Shown: positions 9,056 to 16,240 of the stretch, piece after piece
Numbering within the stretch: position 1 is the first letter of the stretch
Layout: each line of letters begins with the position of its first letter
Assembly: GCA_963734395.1 (NCBI GenBank)
Contig: CAVTGY010000007.1
Location: forward strand, 620,001 to 684,000
DNA length: 64,000 nucleotides
Direction: 5' to 3'
From: Bog-756 sp963734395
GTDB taxonomy: Bacteria; Actinomycetota; Acidimicrobiia; Acidimicrobiales; RAAP-2
Notes under the pieces: model-generated
Seen by the model: the letters and a program-made list of their open reading frames with translations, nothing else
Told to the model about the DNA's origin: nothing
Database searches by the model: none
Made by a program: the position numbers and the translations under genes

Positions 9056-9346
9056 TCAGGACATCCCTGAGAGACCCTTCTGCAGATCGTCGGTGTTCAT
9101 GACTGGCGAGATTTGCACCTCAGCGTCGAGTTCCATGAAAAATGGCTCGGCGAACGGCGGGATGGCCGAGGCGTCGGGCATGTCAAAAACGAAGAAGGCC
9201 GTGCGCCTTCCATCGAAGGTCGTGAAGTATGCCGCCTCCGGCTTCCACCGCTCGGCAGTCTGCTGCATGACCTTGGGCAGCGACCCATCCCGGATGCCCT
9301 TGTTGCCCGCTTCCACTGGGATCGAAATTCTCGCCATCACTCGCAT
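9056..9346 (-). CDS. Small conserved protein, DUF3303-like
   Basis: Protein of 96 aa with an alpha/beta ferredoxin-like layout. It opens MRVMARISIPVEAGNKGIRDG and contains EAAYFTTFDGRRTAFFVFDM and FAEPFFMELDAEVQISPVM. Similar small proteins are annotated as DUF3303-like or stress-related hypotheticals; no catalytic residues are obvious. A GAGGAGG ribosome site precedes the start and a good promoter with TTGACA and a 17-base spacer lies upstream, so it is probably expressed on its own with the possibility of read-through into the next gene at 8966. The function is unknown. Confidence 0.7.
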   Translation of the reverse strand: MRVMARISIPVEAGNKGIRDGSLPKVMQQTAERWKPEAAYFTTFDGRRTAFFVFDMPDASAIPPFAEPFFMELDAEVQISPVMNTDDLQKGLSGMS

Positions 9347-9379
9347 GGTTCCTCCTCGTCAACGCCACGGATCAAGACG

Positions 9380-9408
9380 ACTATTGACTGCACCGTCGGA
9401 GATGTCAA
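9380..9408 (-). promoter_or_regulatory. Sigma-70-type promoter for the DUF3303-like gene
   Basis: On the reverse strand TTGACA (9403-9408) is followed by 17 bases and AATAGT (9380-9385). The start codon is about 34 bases further on, with a ribosome site between. The perfect -35 and ideal spacer support it. The rest of 9409-9639 shows nothing recognisable. Confidence 0.5.
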
Positions 9409-9639
9409 TCGGGAGATCCCACACCCTCCGGACATGGGCCCAGGGGTGCCTCAGTCGTCCGATTGGCCACGGGCCATGAGCGTCCCCGCTCCCGGTGTTG
9501 ACCGGGGGCAATCCCAGGGGCCGGCTGATCACGTACGCTGCGATCGACAACCAGTGTGATCGGGAACCATGGCCATCCAACTCGTCCGTCCGCCAGTTGC
9601 CACCAGGAGCATCGTGATCGCCAGTGGCAGCACCCAACC

Positions 9640-9786
9640 GTGAGCGTCGGGATCCTGATTCTCTTGGTGATCCTGGCCGTGCCCTCCGTCGCGTGGGCAA
9701 TCCACAACAGGCGTCCCACCCGGAAGGCGCCGGACAAGAACAAGACCGGGCCTGAAGGACCGAAGCACCGATGGTGGCAGCCATGA
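9640..9786 (+). CDS. Possible small single-span membrane protein
   Basis: A 48-aa reading frame from GTG 9640 encodes one clear membrane segment, VSVGILILLVILAVPSVAWA, followed by a basic, proline-rich tail ending KHRWWQP. The hydrophobic-then-basic order is what a single-span inner-membrane microprotein would show (N-out, C-in by the positive-inside rule). There is no strong ribosome site and I recognise no homologue, so this may be a chance frame in a region of about 600 bases that otherwise lacks a gene. Confidence 0.3.
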   Translation: MSVGILILLVILAVPSVAWAIHNRRPTRKAPDKNKTGPEGPKHRWWQP

Positions 9787-9888
9787 TCTCGCGCAACCCT
9801 GAATTCCGTCGCTAGATACCTACCCACCCTGTGTCACAGCGGTTCTAACGTCAGATGAACATTCGGTGGACGGACCGTGACTGCCGGC

Positions 9889-9963
9889 CGTGTCAGGTGT
9901 CGGCCCGTGACGCCGCCCGTGTCAGGTGTCGGCCAGGGCGCCGGCCGTGTCAGGTGTCGGCCA
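9889..9963. repeat. Three 29-bp tandem copies at a gene 3' end
   Basis: The 17-base core CGTGTCAGGTGTCGGCC starts at 9889, 9918 and 9947, an exact 29-base period. The third copy contains the native stop codon (TCA on this strand, 9950-9952) of the methyltransferase-glycosylase gene; the other two lie downstream of it. The period is not a multiple of three and each copy repeats the C-terminal codons and stop. Confidence 0.8.
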
Positions 9964-11023
9964 GGGCGCCGGCCGCCTGAAGATGCTCGGTGAGCTCGGT
10001 CAACGAGGTCCGAGCGTTGAGGCCGCTGGTCGAGGGCATCACATAGGCAGGCCGGCCGCCGATCGGCCGGTCCTGTCGGCCGGCTACCGCTTTGGAATCG
10101 ACCACCGTCCGCCACCCCGACAGTCCTACGAAGCACACCGCTCCGGGTTGCAACCATTCGACCAGACGCTCGACCCGGGCGAATCCGGTTCGGTATTCGG
10201 CCGCGGAGACCTCCGCCGCGGTTCGGGTGGCCCGTTTGACGAAGTCGGTCATCCCCATTCTCTTCCGGAGCAGGGCATCGATCGGGTCCCGGTCTCGGTC
10301 GGCGATCCCGGCGCTGAGCGCCGCCGGCCAGAAGCGATTGCCCGGCCGCGCGTAACCGATGCCCGCGTCGGCCGAGTAGAAGGAAGCGTTGACGCCGCAT
10401 ATCAGGAGCCGCATGCCATCGCCGACCGTGTCGGCCAGCGTTCGCCCCCGCAGCGCCCGGAGCCGCACCTCGTCTCCGGACACCGCCAGCGATCCCTCCT
10501 CGACTTCGAAGCCCGCTCCGATCACCCGGTCGATCAGTCGATCCGGCGGCCATCCGGCAAAGAACCGGCCGCCCACCTCGTCACCGGGTAGGTCGTCGCC
10601 CTCGTACTCACCCTCGAGCATTTGGAGCTCCAGCGGTGCGCCGACCCTCAGCGTCCGGTGCAGGTCCCACAGGGCGAGCGGCAGCCGGCGCCGGGGCACA
10701 TGGAGGTGGGTCATCCACGACCATGCACCGCCGATGGTCTGACCCGCGAACGGAAGGTGTTCGACGTCGGCCTGCACGCAGAGGGCGTCGGGGACCACAC
10801 TGCGGCAGGAGTCGAGCATGATCGCCGAGGCGTCCAACGCGATCGCCGGCGTTCCCAACAGCGGCAGATAGCGCCCGGCGCCGCACCCGACATCCAGGCG
10901 GATGGTGTCCGGTGCCACCCGATCGGCGAAGGACTCCGCCTCGACCCGATGTACCGGGTCGGCGTGCGTGGCGGCCCAGGTGAGGCCCCGGTCGTCGTAG
11001 ATCTCCACCGTCTCCCGGTCCAC
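9950..11023 (-). CDS. Class I methyltransferase fused to Mug/TDG-type DNA glycosylase
   Basis: A 357-aa two-domain protein. Residues about 1-175 are a SAM-dependent methyltransferase: LDVGCGAGRYLPLLG is motif I, AIALDASAIMLDS motif II. Residues about 200-357 match the mismatch-specific uracil/thymine DNA glycosylase (Mug) family: LLICGVNASF keeps the catalytic-region Asn, GYARPGNRFWPAAL is the conserved NRFW block, and VMPSTSGLNA is the second family motif. Mug enzymes excise U or T opposite G. The two parts are in one uninterrupted frame, so the fusion is not caused by an indel. The start is GTG 11023, with a TAGCAT box six bases upstream inside the end of kdpD. The methylation target is unknown. 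Confidence 0.82.
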   Translation of the reverse strand: MDRETVEIYDDRGLTWAATHADPVHRVEAESFADRVAPDTIRLDVGCGAGRYLPLLGTPAIALDASAIMLDSCRSVVPDALCVQADVEHLPFAGQTIGGAWSWMTHLHVPRRRLPLALWDLHRTLRVGAPLELQMLEGEYEGDDLPGDEVGGRFFAGWPPDRLIDRVIGAGFEVEEGSLAVSGDEVRLRALRGRTLADTVGDGMRLLICGVNASFYSADAGIGYARPGNRFWPAALSAGIADRDRDPIDALLRKRMGMTDFVKRATRTAAEVSAAEYRTGFARVERLVEWLQPGAVCFVGLSGWRTVVDSKAVAGRQDRPIGGRPAYVMPSTSGLNARTSLTELTEHLQAAGALADT

Positions 11024-11029
11024 GGACCG

Positions 11030-11035
11030 ATGCTA
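11030..11035 (-). promoter_or_regulatory. Leaderless-type -10 box for the methyltransferase-glycosylase gene
   Basis: On the reverse strand TAGCAT is followed by six bases and GTG 11023. It overlaps the last codons of kdpD, so this gene may be transcribed independently of the kdp regulators. Confidence 0.4.
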
Positions 11036-13771
11036 GGGGGCCAGTTGATCTCCAACCGACGCGGGGTCGGCGGTCTCCGAAGCCGGTGGGATGGTCGTAT
11101 CAGGCGGTCGCACATCGTTCGACGCTTCGGCGGGTAGTCGCACCACCATGGTGCACCCGCCTCCGGGAGTGTCCTCGACGTCCAGCTCCCCACCCACCGC
11201 TTCTACGAATCCCCGTGCCACGGCCAGACCCAGACCGACACCACAACGGCTCTCGGAGTCGTCCAGGCGCTGGAACGGCTGGAAGACCCGATCGCGCTCA
11301 CCGCGGGGAATTCCCGGTCCTCGGTCGATGACCCGTATGTCCACCCGGCTTGCAACCAACCCGGCCTCGATGCGAAGCCCGCTTCCACCCGCATGAACCA
11401 GTGAATTGTCGATGAGGTTGGCCATCGCTCGCTCCAGCAGGCCCGGGTCGGTGCGGACCCGGGGGAGCGGCGAGTCGACCACCACCACCACCTGGTTGCC
11501 TCGTGGACCCAGGCTCTCTTTCGCGGCGTCGATGAGCTGGTTGACGTCGGTGCTCCGGTCGAGAACATCCATCGAGCCGGTCTGGAGGCGGCTCATGTCC
11601 AACAGGTTCTCCACCAGGCTGTTCAACCGGTCGGCCTGGTCATCGATGGTCCGCATCAGAACCCGGGTCTCGTCGGGCCCGAACTCGAGCTGGTCGGAGA
11701 GGAGGCTTGACGATGCCGCCTTGATCGACGCCAACGGGGTGCGCAGATCGTGGCTCACCGCGGCGAGCAGCGCCGATCGCAACTGATTGGCCCGGGCCAC
11801 CGAGTCGGCTTCCGCCGCTTCGGCGTGAAGTCGGTCGCTCTCGAGGCCGGTGGCCAGCTGAGCGGCGAACCCGGACAGGATCTCCCGGTCTTCGGCGGTC
11901 AGTCCCGGTCCCCGCAGGGCGAGAACGTCCCGATAGGTCAAGGGGAGCACCACGGTGCCCTCCTCGGGAACCCGCGGTGGCTCGACCCCTGCCATCACCA
12001 CCGTCGACCAGTGTCTGGTCGGGCCGCCGCTCGCCCCGCCCAAGGCGCCGGCCGGGTCATCGTCGGCATCGGAACGGAGTATGGCGGCCGCGTCGAGCCG
12101 GAAGGCCACCAGCAGCTCGTCGAGCAGAGCGGGTAGGGGATTGCCCTCCGGAGCCGCCATCCGACCGGCCACCCGGGCGAGCATCCGGGCATCGGTCCGG
12201 GCTTGGACGGCCGTCGCCGTGCGCCGGGCCGAGAGATCGACCAGCACGCTGACCACTCCCGCAGTGACCATGAACATGACCAGGGCCAGAACGTCGCGGG
12301 CGTCGGCGATGGTGAAGGTGTGAATGGGTGGTGCGAAGTAGTAGTTGGACAGCAGGAATCCGGCCAGGGCGGCCAAGGCCGCCGGCCACACACCACCGGT
12401 GGCGGCCACGATCACCACCAGCACCAGATAACAGCTGAGGGCGGTGGCCAGGCTGTCGACGTTCCGGTCCGCGGTCAACACCAGGGTGAGCAGGGGAAAG
12501 CCGACGATGCCGATGACCAGTGCTGTAAGCCGGCGCCGTATCGACAAGGGCGCCAGCAGGCTTCGGTGATGGCGGCCAGGTCGGCTCCGCACCGTGTCGC
12601 TGGAATCGCCGGTGTCGCTGGAATCGCCGGTGTCGCCGGTGTCGCCGGTGCGGTCACCGGTGTCGGCGGCGCCGTGGTCGGGGTTCCCCTCCAGCTCCGC
12701 CTCGGTGGCGATGACGTGGACGTCGAGGGCGCCACTGGCGGCACGTATGACCGCGTTGATCACCGAGCCACGGACATACTCGTTCAGTCGACTCCGGTGG
12801 GTGGCTCCGATCACCAGCTGGGTGGCATTCTCCGCCCGGGCCACCTGGACCAGCGCCGGCGCCACATCGGCGCCGACCACCTCGACATACCGCCCCCCCA
12901 ACTCGTCGAGCAGGGCGCGGTTCTCGACCAGCCCTTGCGACCCGGCCGCAGTCAGACTGTCGTCGGTTCGGACGTGCACGCCCAGCAGCTCGGCCTTGGT
13001 CCGCATGGCCATGCGGGCAGCCCGCCGGATGAGAACGGCGCTTCCGCGGGAGCCGGTGAGCGAGACCACCACCCGCTCTCTGGTCTCCCATGGCCCGGCG
13101 ATGTTGTGGCGCTCGCGATAGTCGGTGAGCTCCTCGTCGACCCGATCGGCAAGCCAGAGCAGCGCGAGCTCGCGCAGGGCGGTGAGATTGCCGACCCGGA
13201 AGTAGTTTGCGAGGGCGGCGTCGATGCGTTCCGAGGGATAGATGTTGCCGTGTGCCAACCTCCTGCGCAGCGCTTCGGGGGCCATGTCGACCAGCTCGAT
13301 CTGGTCGGCGGCCCGGACCACCGGGTCGGGGACGGTCTCCTGTTGGGTGACCCCGGTTATCCGCTCCACCACGTCATTGAGCGACGCCAGATGCTGAAGA
13401 TTGATGGTGGAGATGACGTTGATCCCGGCGTCGAGCAGTTCCTCCACCTCCTGCCATCGCTTGGCGTGCTTGGATCCGGGAGCATTGCTGTGGGCCAGCT
13501 CGTCCACCAGCGCCAGCTCCGGCTTGCGGGCCAACAGCCCTTCGAGGTCCATCTCTTCGAAGGTGTGACCCCGGTAGTCGACGGTTCGGCGCGGGAAGAT
13601 CTCAAGATCACGGATCTGGGCGTCGGTGTGGGGCCGGCCGTGCTCCTGCACCCAGCCGACCACCACGTCGGTGCCCCGTTCCTTTCTGCGCCAGCCCTCG
13701 TTGAGCATCGCGTAGGTCTTGCCGACCCCTGGAGCGGCGCCGAGATAGAGCCGGAGCTGTCCCCGTTTCAT
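11033..13771 (-). CDS. kdpD: Sensor histidine kinase KdpD (full length)
   Basis: Potassium/osmotic-stress sensor kinase of 912 aa that phosphorylates KdpE. The order is standard: N-terminal KdpD domain (RLYLGAAPGVGKTYAML Walker-like loop, LVDELAHSNAPGSKHAKRW), a USP-like domain (RVVVSLTGSRGSAVLIRRAA), a Gly-Asp-Thr/Ser repeat linker around residues 375-400, four DUF4118 membrane spans, a GAF-like region, HisKA (AAVSHDLRTPLASIK, phospho-His) and HATPase (VENLLDMSRLQTG, GLGLAVARGFVEA). The linker is expanded by GDT/GDSSDT repeats. The stop region overlaps the kdpE start (13771). Faces kdpFABC divergently, with a second DUF4118 kinase in the same operon. A kinase-less KdpD copy lies at 20725. 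Confidence 0.93.
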   Translation of the reverse strand: MKRGQLRLYLGAAPGVGKTYAMLNEGWRRKERGTDVVVGWVQEHGRPHTDAQIRDLEIFPRRTVDYRGHTFEEMDLEGLLARKPELALVDELAHSNAPGSKHAKRWQEVEELLDAGINVISTINLQHLASLNDVVERITGVTQQETVPDPVVRAADQIELVDMAPEALRRRLAHGNIYPSERIDAALANYFRVGNLTALRELALLWLADRVDEELTDYRERHNIAGPWETRERVVVSLTGSRGSAVLIRRAARMAMRTKAELLGVHVRTDDSLTAAGSQGLVENRALLDELGGRYVEVVGADVAPALVQVARAENATQLVIGATHRSRLNEYVRGSVINAVIRAASGALDVHVIATEAELEGNPDHGAADTGDRTGDTGDTGDSSDTGDSSDTVRSRPGRHHRSLLAPLSIRRRLTALVIGIVGFPLLTLVLTADRNVDSLATALSCYLVLVVIVAATGGVWPAALAALAGFLLSNYYFAPPIHTFTIADARDVLALVMFMVTAGVVSVLVDLSARRTATAVQARTDARMLARVAGRMAAPEGNPLPALLDELLVAFRLDAAAILRSDADDDPAGALGGASGGPTRHWSTVVMAGVEPPRVPEEGTVVLPLTYRDVLALRGPGLTAEDREILSGFAAQLATGLESDRLHAEAAEADSVARANQLRSALLAAVSHDLRTPLASIKAASSSLLSDQLEFGPDETRVLMRTIDDQADRLNSLVENLLDMSRLQTGSMDVLDRSTDVNQLIDAAKESLGPRGNQVVVVVDSPLPRVRTDPGLLERAMANLIDNSLVHAGGSGLRIEAGLVASRVDIRVIDRGPGIPRGERDRVFQPFQRLDDSESRCGVGLGLAVARGFVEAVGGELDVEDTPGGGCTMVVRLPAEASNDVRPPDTTIPPASETADPASVGDQLAP

Positions 13772-14466
13772 CAGGATGCCGCCACCGGGTCGGGGTTGAG
13801 GCTGTAGCCGACTCCGGGGGCTGTCCGGATCAGCGCGCCCGAGCTATCGTGGAGCTTCTGCCGCAACCGGTGCACGTAGGCGTGGAGATACTGCGCTTCC
13901 CGTCCGTAGCCGGTACCCCACACGGCCGAGAGGATCATCTGGTGGGTGCAGGTCTTGCCGGCGTGACGGGCCAGGTAGGACAGGACCTCGAACTCCTTTG
14001 CCGTCAGGTCGACAGGACTGCCCCCGACCTGGGTCTGGTGATGTACGAGGTCGATGTCCAGCGAACCGATGGTGATCGTCGACGGCGCCTGCCCATCGGG
14101 CTCGGATGCCCGGTGACGGATGGCTGTCCTGATGCGGGCCTCCAGCTCCGCCATCCCGAAGGGCTTGGTGACGTAGTCATCCGCTCCTCCGTCGAGGGCG
14201 GCGACTTTGCGGTCCTCGGTGCCGCTCGCCGACAAGATGATGATCGGCACCTCGCTCCACTGACGGATCCGTCGGCACACGGTCTGCCCGTCGATGTCGG
14301 GAAGCCCGATGTCCAGGATCACCACATCCGGCGAGGTGCGCGCCGCCTGCGAGATCCCCTGCTCGCCGTTGACCGCGGTGACCACCTCATGTCCGCTGGC
14401 CCGGAGCCCGAGACGGAGGGCCCGGAGGAGGGACGGGTCGTCGTCGATGACCAGCACTTTGGCCAT
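13771..14466 (-). CDS. kdpE: Response regulator KdpE (OmpR family)
   Basis: DNA-binding response regulator of 231 aa for the kdp operon. The receiver has the acidic pocket (VIDDDPS), the phospho-acceptor Asp in VVILDIGLPDIDG, the Thr/Ser switch ILSAS and Lys in VTKPFG. The C-terminal winged helix includes LTAKEFEVLSYLARHAGK and YLHAYVHRLRQKL. The start ATG 14466 lies five bases after the upstream kinase stop, and its own stop region abuts the kdpD start, so kinase-kdpE-kdpD form one operon with near-zero spacing. It can accept phosphate from two kinases flanking it. Confidence 0.93.
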   Translation of the reverse strand: MAKVLVIDDDPSLLRALRLGLRASGHEVVTAVNGEQGISQAARTSPDVVILDIGLPDIDGQTVCRRIRQWSEVPIIILSASGTEDRKVAALDGGADDYVTKPFGMAELEARIRTAIRHRASEPDGQAPSTITIGSLDIDLVHHQTQVGGSPVDLTAKEFEVLSYLARHAGKTCTHQMILSAVWGTGYGREAQYLHAYVHRLRQKLHDSSGALIRTAPGVGYSLNPDPVAAS

Positions 14467-14471
14467 GGTCG

Positions 14472-15950
14472 CTACCGGTCCACGCCGATGGGGGCGGCGA
14501 CGGGGGCGACGGGAAGGGTGAAGACGAAGCGGGCACCCCCGCCGAGCACATCCTCGACCCAGATCCGCTCGCCGTGCGCCTCGACGAATGTCTTGGCGAT
14601 GGTCAGGCCGAGGCCGGCCCGGCCCCCGGTGTCGAATCGGACGAACCGATTGAACACCGCTTCGTGCTCGTCCGCAGGCACTCCCGGCCCGCTGTCGGTA
14701 ACCGAAACCGCGACCCGGCCGTCGAGGATCTCACCGGCCACGGTGATCACGCTCTCGGGGGGTGCGTGGCGGTTGGCATTGTCAATCAGGTTAGCGAGCA
14801 CTTGTCCGACCAGGAGCTGGTCGGCGTCGACGTAGGGCAGTGTCTCGGCCACGTCCACCAGGATCGGTCGTTCGCCGAGCGTGGATCCCAGCGCGTCGAC
14901 CGAGTCGGTCACCACGTCGCGGAGCGACGTCGGTTCGCGTCTTACCTCGAGCACACCGGCGTCGACCCGGGTCATGTCCAACAGGCTGGTCACCAGTCGG
15001 GTGAGCCGGTCGGTCTCGGTGTCGATCAGGCCGTACAGCTCGTGCGCATCGGCGTCGGACACCGAAAGGGTGGGGTTGAGAAGGGTCGAGGAGGCGACCT
15101 TCATGGTGGCCAGTGGTGTGCGCAGGTCGTGGGAGACCGCCCCGATCAGGGCGTGGCGCAACCGGTCGACCTCCTCCAACAGCTCCGATCGCAGGGCCTG
15201 CTCCCGCAGACGGGCACGTTCCAGGGCCAGTGCGGCATGGTTGGCGAAGGTGCGCAAAAGAGCCCTGTCTGCCTCTGCCGCCGGCGCTCCTCGCATGGCC
15301 AGGATGCCCACCGGACGGCCGGCGGCAGTCAGAGCGACGGTGCGCATCTCACCGGCTCCTCCGGGCCCGGTCCCCAGGCTCACCGGTACGCCGGAACGGG
15401 GGTCGAGACGCTGCAGCTCCTGGCTCGAGAGCTCCTCGCCGGCCGAGGCGGCGATCACCAACCGTTCGGCGTCCGGCACCAGCAGGGCCACCCCCGGCAC
15501 TTCGAAGACCGTTCTGACCGCGTGCACGATGGTCTTGAGCAGCTCATCGACGGACCGGTCCTCGACCAACAGGTCGGAGAGCTCGAACAGCCGACCGGTC
15601 TCGACTGCCCGCCGTTGGGCCTCGGTGCGGGCGCCGTCGAAGTTGGACACCACCCGGGCCACCGACACCATCACCACCGCGTAGACGCCCAGTGCCACCC
15701 AGTTCTGCGAACTGCCGACCGTAAGGCTCCAGTAGGGCGGGATGAACACCAGGTCGTAGGCCAAGAACCCAGCGGCGACGCTGATCACACCGGCGGCAAA
15801 GCCACCGATGATCACCCCGGCAACCACCGGGATCACCAACACCAGGGCCGCAGTGGCAGGGCTCAGATGGGGCCGGAGCGGCGCCATCGCCGCCGCCAAA
15901 CCCACCGCTGCGGCGACCCCGACCAACGAGCCGACCAGTCCTCTGTGCAC
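14472..15950 (-). CDS. Second DUF4118 sensor histidine kinase (KdpD C-half-like)
   Basis: A 492-aa kinase like the C-terminal half of KdpD but lacking the N-terminal KdpD and USP domains. Membrane spans lie at about residues 5-115 (DUF4118), including GFLAYDLVFIPPYWSLTVGS, typical of KdpD. A GAF-like domain follows, then HisKA with phospho-His in GAVSHDLRTPLATMKVA and HATPase with DSGPGVPADEHE and GLGLTIAKTFVEAHG. The start is GTG 15950, preceded by GGAGAGG. It is first in the operon with kdpE and kdpD and divergent from kdpFABC, so a role in tuning KdpE is inferred. The cue it senses is unknown. Confidence 0.85.
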   Translation of the reverse strand: MHRGLVGSLVGVAAAVGLAAAMAPLRPHLSPATAALVLVIPVVAGVIIGGFAAGVISVAAGFLAYDLVFIPPYWSLTVGSSQNWVALGVYAVVMVSVARVVSNFDGARTEAQRRAVETGRLFELSDLLVEDRSVDELLKTIVHAVRTVFEVPGVALLVPDAERLVIAASAGEELSSQELQRLDPRSGVPVSLGTGPGGAGEMRTVALTAAGRPVGILAMRGAPAAEADRALLRTFANHAALALERARLREQALRSELLEEVDRLRHALIGAVSHDLRTPLATMKVASSTLLNPTLSVSDADAHELYGLIDTETDRLTRLVTSLLDMTRVDAGVLEVRREPTSLRDVVTDSVDALGSTLGERPILVDVAETLPYVDADQLLVGQVLANLIDNANRHAPPESVITVAGEILDGRVAVSVTDSGPGVPADEHEAVFNRFVRFDTGGRAGLGLTIAKTFVEAHGERIWVEDVLGGGARFVFTLPVAPVAAPIGVDR

Positions 15951-16008
15951 CTCTCCATTGTCCTACGAATCCGCCGTGGGTGATCGAAGGTGCCGGTCTA
16001 TTGAGGAT

Positions 16009-16046
16009 TTATTCAGACCGCCGGCCCCTTTTGAAGAGTCTGTTAA
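16009..16046. promoter_or_regulatory. Imperfect inverted repeat upstream of kdp (candidate KdpE operator)
   Basis: TTATTCAGAC (16009-16018) and GTCTGTTAA (16038-16046) form an imperfect inverted repeat in the gap between the divergent kinase and the kdp operon. The region is AT-richer than its surroundings. An AGGAGG ribosome site and the first kdp-operon start follow. KdpE sites elsewhere are T-rich repeats upstream of kdp; assignment here is inference. Confidence 0.3.
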
Positions 16047-16070
16047 GCCACGCAGGAGGACACTCGTCCC

Positions 16071-16154
16071 ATGGCAGATTTCCTCGCAGTGCTCGGCATC
16101 ATCGGCTTCGTCCTGGTGATGCTCGGTCTCATCTGGGCCCTGGACCGGGTATGA
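16071..16154 (+). CDS. 27-aa membrane microprotein preceding kdpF
   Basis: A tiny single-span membrane protein, MADFLAVLGIIGFVLVMLGL then IWALDRV, with an AGGAGG ribosome site 17 bases before its ATG at 16071. Its TGA overlaps the ATG of kdpF (ATGA at 16151), showing tight translational coupling in the kdp operon. It is similar in size and hydrophobicity to KdpF but distinct in sequence. Small frames at this place occur in other actinobacterial kdp operons and are usually missed by gene callers. A role as an extra KdpF-like lipid or complex stabiliser is inferred from position only. Confidence 0.65.
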   Translation: MADFLAVLGIIGFVLVMLGLIWALDRV

Positions 16155-16240
16155 CCTGGACCCAAGGCGTCCTGCTCGGCGTGGCCGTGCTGATGTTCAT
16201 CTACTTGGGCGTCGCCATGTTCAAGCCCGAGAAGTTCTAG
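16151..16240 (+). CDS. kdpF: KdpF, small subunit of the K+-transporting ATPase
   Basis: KdpF of 29 aa, MTWTQGVLLGVAVLMFIYLG followed by VAMFKPEKF. One membrane helix with the family's C-terminal L-x-x-PE-K/RF ending. It stabilises the KdpFABC complex. It overlaps the upstream microprotein by four bases, and kdpA starts at the very next base (16241). Length, position and the FKPEKF ending identify it despite its small size. Confidence 0.9.
   Translation: MTWTQGVLLGVAVLMFIYLGVAMFKPEKF

Noticed and set aside
12203..13807. Long frame antisense to kdpD
   Set aside because: It is a GC-rich mirror of a confirmed gene, with no domain.
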